Assembly (NCBI GenBank): GCA_021158725.1
Contig: JAGGUB010000031.1
Coordinates: 1 to 15,914, forward strand
DNA: 15,914 nucleotides
From: Caldifarciminota bacterium
GTDB taxonomy: Bacteria > Hydrothermota > UBA3073 > NMUJ01
Reading direction: 5' to 3'
Part shown: one piece after another, positions 15,052 to 15,914 of the stretch
Layout: each line of letters opens with the position of its first letter
How positions within the stretch are numbered: the stretch's first letter is position 1
Made by a program: the position numbers and the translations under genes
The notes under the pieces: model-generated
What the model was told of the DNA's origin: nothing
Databases searched by the model: none
Seen by the model: only the letters and a program-made list of their open reading frames with translations

Positions 15052-15914
15052 AAGCCTAACTCCTTCCTAATTTTTGCAGTTTTTTGGCGACTTAACTCAA
15101 CCAGCTCTTTCCACCCTAACACTTTTTCACCACCATCAACCACTGCCTGCATACGTTCAGTACATGAATAACAAGGGTCGACGGCAGCTAACGTTATCAC
15201 CGCATCCGCTACCTGATAGCCAACACATGTAGCTTTGAAAGTTGGCACATTAACAAAACTTGGTGCCCGTATCTTATGTCTAACAGGTCTATTTGTACCA
15301 TCTGATCGAATGTAATGGAACACCTCACCACGAGGTGCCTCAGCTATACCGATACCTTCGCCTGGCGGTATTTCTTTTATTTTAGCATCTATCTCACCTT
15401 TCACCTTTTTCAACCTTTCAAGACACTGTTCGATAATCTTGATCGATTCCAGCATCTCCAACAACCTAACCGCTACCTTATCAAATACATCACCGTTTTC
15501 ACATGTTATAACATTCCATTCCACCAGATCATACGCTGCGTAGGGATAATCTCTTCTCGTATCTATCGGTATACCGGATGCACGAACGGTAGGTCCCACC
15601 GCACCAAACCTATGTGCAGCCTCTTTCGTCAGCACCCCAATACCCTTTGTACGTGCATGGATTACGGGATCATCCATGACAATTTTCACAAACTTCTCGA
15701 GTGCAGGCTTCAGTTCGTGCACCATCTTCAGTATCTCCGGTATATCGTCATCCTCTATGTCACGCCTTACACCACCAGGCTTCAACATCGCATAGTTCTG
15801 TCGATTACCTGTAACTGCTTCCATGATATCACAGACAGGTTCACGGTACCGCCATGCCCACATAAAGACTGTATCGTATCCAATGAAGTGACCCGCAAGC
15901 CCAAACCACAACAG
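15048..15914 (-). CDS. Group 4 membrane-bound [NiFe] hydrogenase large subunit (HycE/MbhL/NuoD-like), partial
   Basis: This is the catalytic subunit of an energy-converting hydrogenase; 288 C-terminal residues are visible and the frame is open to the window edge. The first Met-like codon near 15911 is an internal TTG for Leu, not a start. The large-subunit fold is clear from LWFGLAGHFIGYDTVFMW, GGVRRDI, GIGVLTKEAA, GPTVRASGI and IGIAEAPRGEVFHY. Near the end VDPCYSCTER carries both nickel ligands, which complex I NuoD and the sulfur-reducing MbsL lack. It should therefore be a true hydrogenase. After the Arg comes a 34-residue tail, MQAVVDGG...KELVELSRQK, very like the peptide that HycI removes from E. 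coli HycE after Arg537. A HycI-like gene is present at 1188-1664. The N-terminal CxxC motif and the partner subunits (NuoB, NuoC and NuoH types) lie off the right edge. Confidence 0.93.
   Translation of the reverse strand: MLWFGLAGHFIGYDTVFMWAWRYREPVCDIMEAVTGNRQNYAMLKPGGVRRDIEDDDIPEILKMVHELKPALEKFVKIVMDDPVIHARTKGIGVLTKEAAHRFGAVGPTVRASGIPIDTRRDYPYAAYDLVEWNVITCENGDVFDKVAVRLLEMLESIKIIEQCLERLKKVKGEIDAKIKEIPPGEGIGIAEAPRGEVFHYIRSDGTNRPVRHKIRAPSFVNVPTFKATCVGYQVADAVITLAAVDPCYSCTERMQAVVDGGEKVLGWKELVELSRQKTAKIRKELGL

Noticed and set aside
13237..15914. Reading the right end as respiratory complex I (NuoD and NuoL)
   Set aside because: The large subunit keeps DPCxxCxxR nickel ligands and a HycE-like tail, and it is followed by Mrp genes, not nuo genes.

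Overview
The window is almost solid coding sequence, every gene lies on the minus strand, and the longest gap between genes is 57 bases. It reads as one long transcription unit, or several tightly coupled ones, running from the right edge to the left edge. I see no RNA genes, mobile elements, CRISPR arrays or convincing terminators. The gene content (methanogen-type HdrA, HdrB and HdrC, MvhA, MvhG and MvhD, a membrane-bound group 4 [NiFe] hydrogenase and an Mrp-type antiporter) points to a strict anaerobe. It is most likely an archaeon of a methanogenic, alkane-oxidising or Archaeoglobus-like lineage. This is an inference from gene families only, and an anaerobic bacterium is not excluded.

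In transcription order (right to left): (1) 15914-15048 is the C-terminal part of a group 4 [NiFe] hydrogenase large subunit, HycE/MbhL-like, cut by the window edge. (2) 15051-9283 is a complete Mrp set in the standard A-B-C-D-E-F-G order, with the MrpA position split into a NuoL-like antiporter subunit and a separate MbhD-MbhE-like protein. (3) 9283-8639 is a two-cluster ferredoxin subunit (NuoI/HycF/MbhN-like) with an extra C-terminal four-cysteine region. (4) 8649-5461 is hdrC, hdrB and hdrA. (5) 5456-2174 is mvhD, an OsmC-family gene, mvhG and mvhA. (6) 2159-1188 holds two different hydrogenase maturation proteases, one that fits MvhA and one HycI-like that fits the group 4 enzyme. (7) 1170-1 holds two class I SAM-dependent methyltransferases, the second cut by the window edge.

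Taken together, the genes encode two [NiFe] hydrogenases that can work as a pair. The soluble MvhADG-HdrABC complex would oxidise H2 and bifurcate electrons to a disulfide and to ferredoxin. The membrane hydrogenase-Mrp complex would oxidise the reduced ferredoxin, return H2 and build an ion gradient. The net effect would be an ion-pumping H2:disulfide reductase without cytochromes. The same parts could run in other directions, and the sequence does not settle which. Most junctions are 4-base ATGA overlaps or have gaps of a few bases, which suggests translational coupling and fixed stoichiometry.
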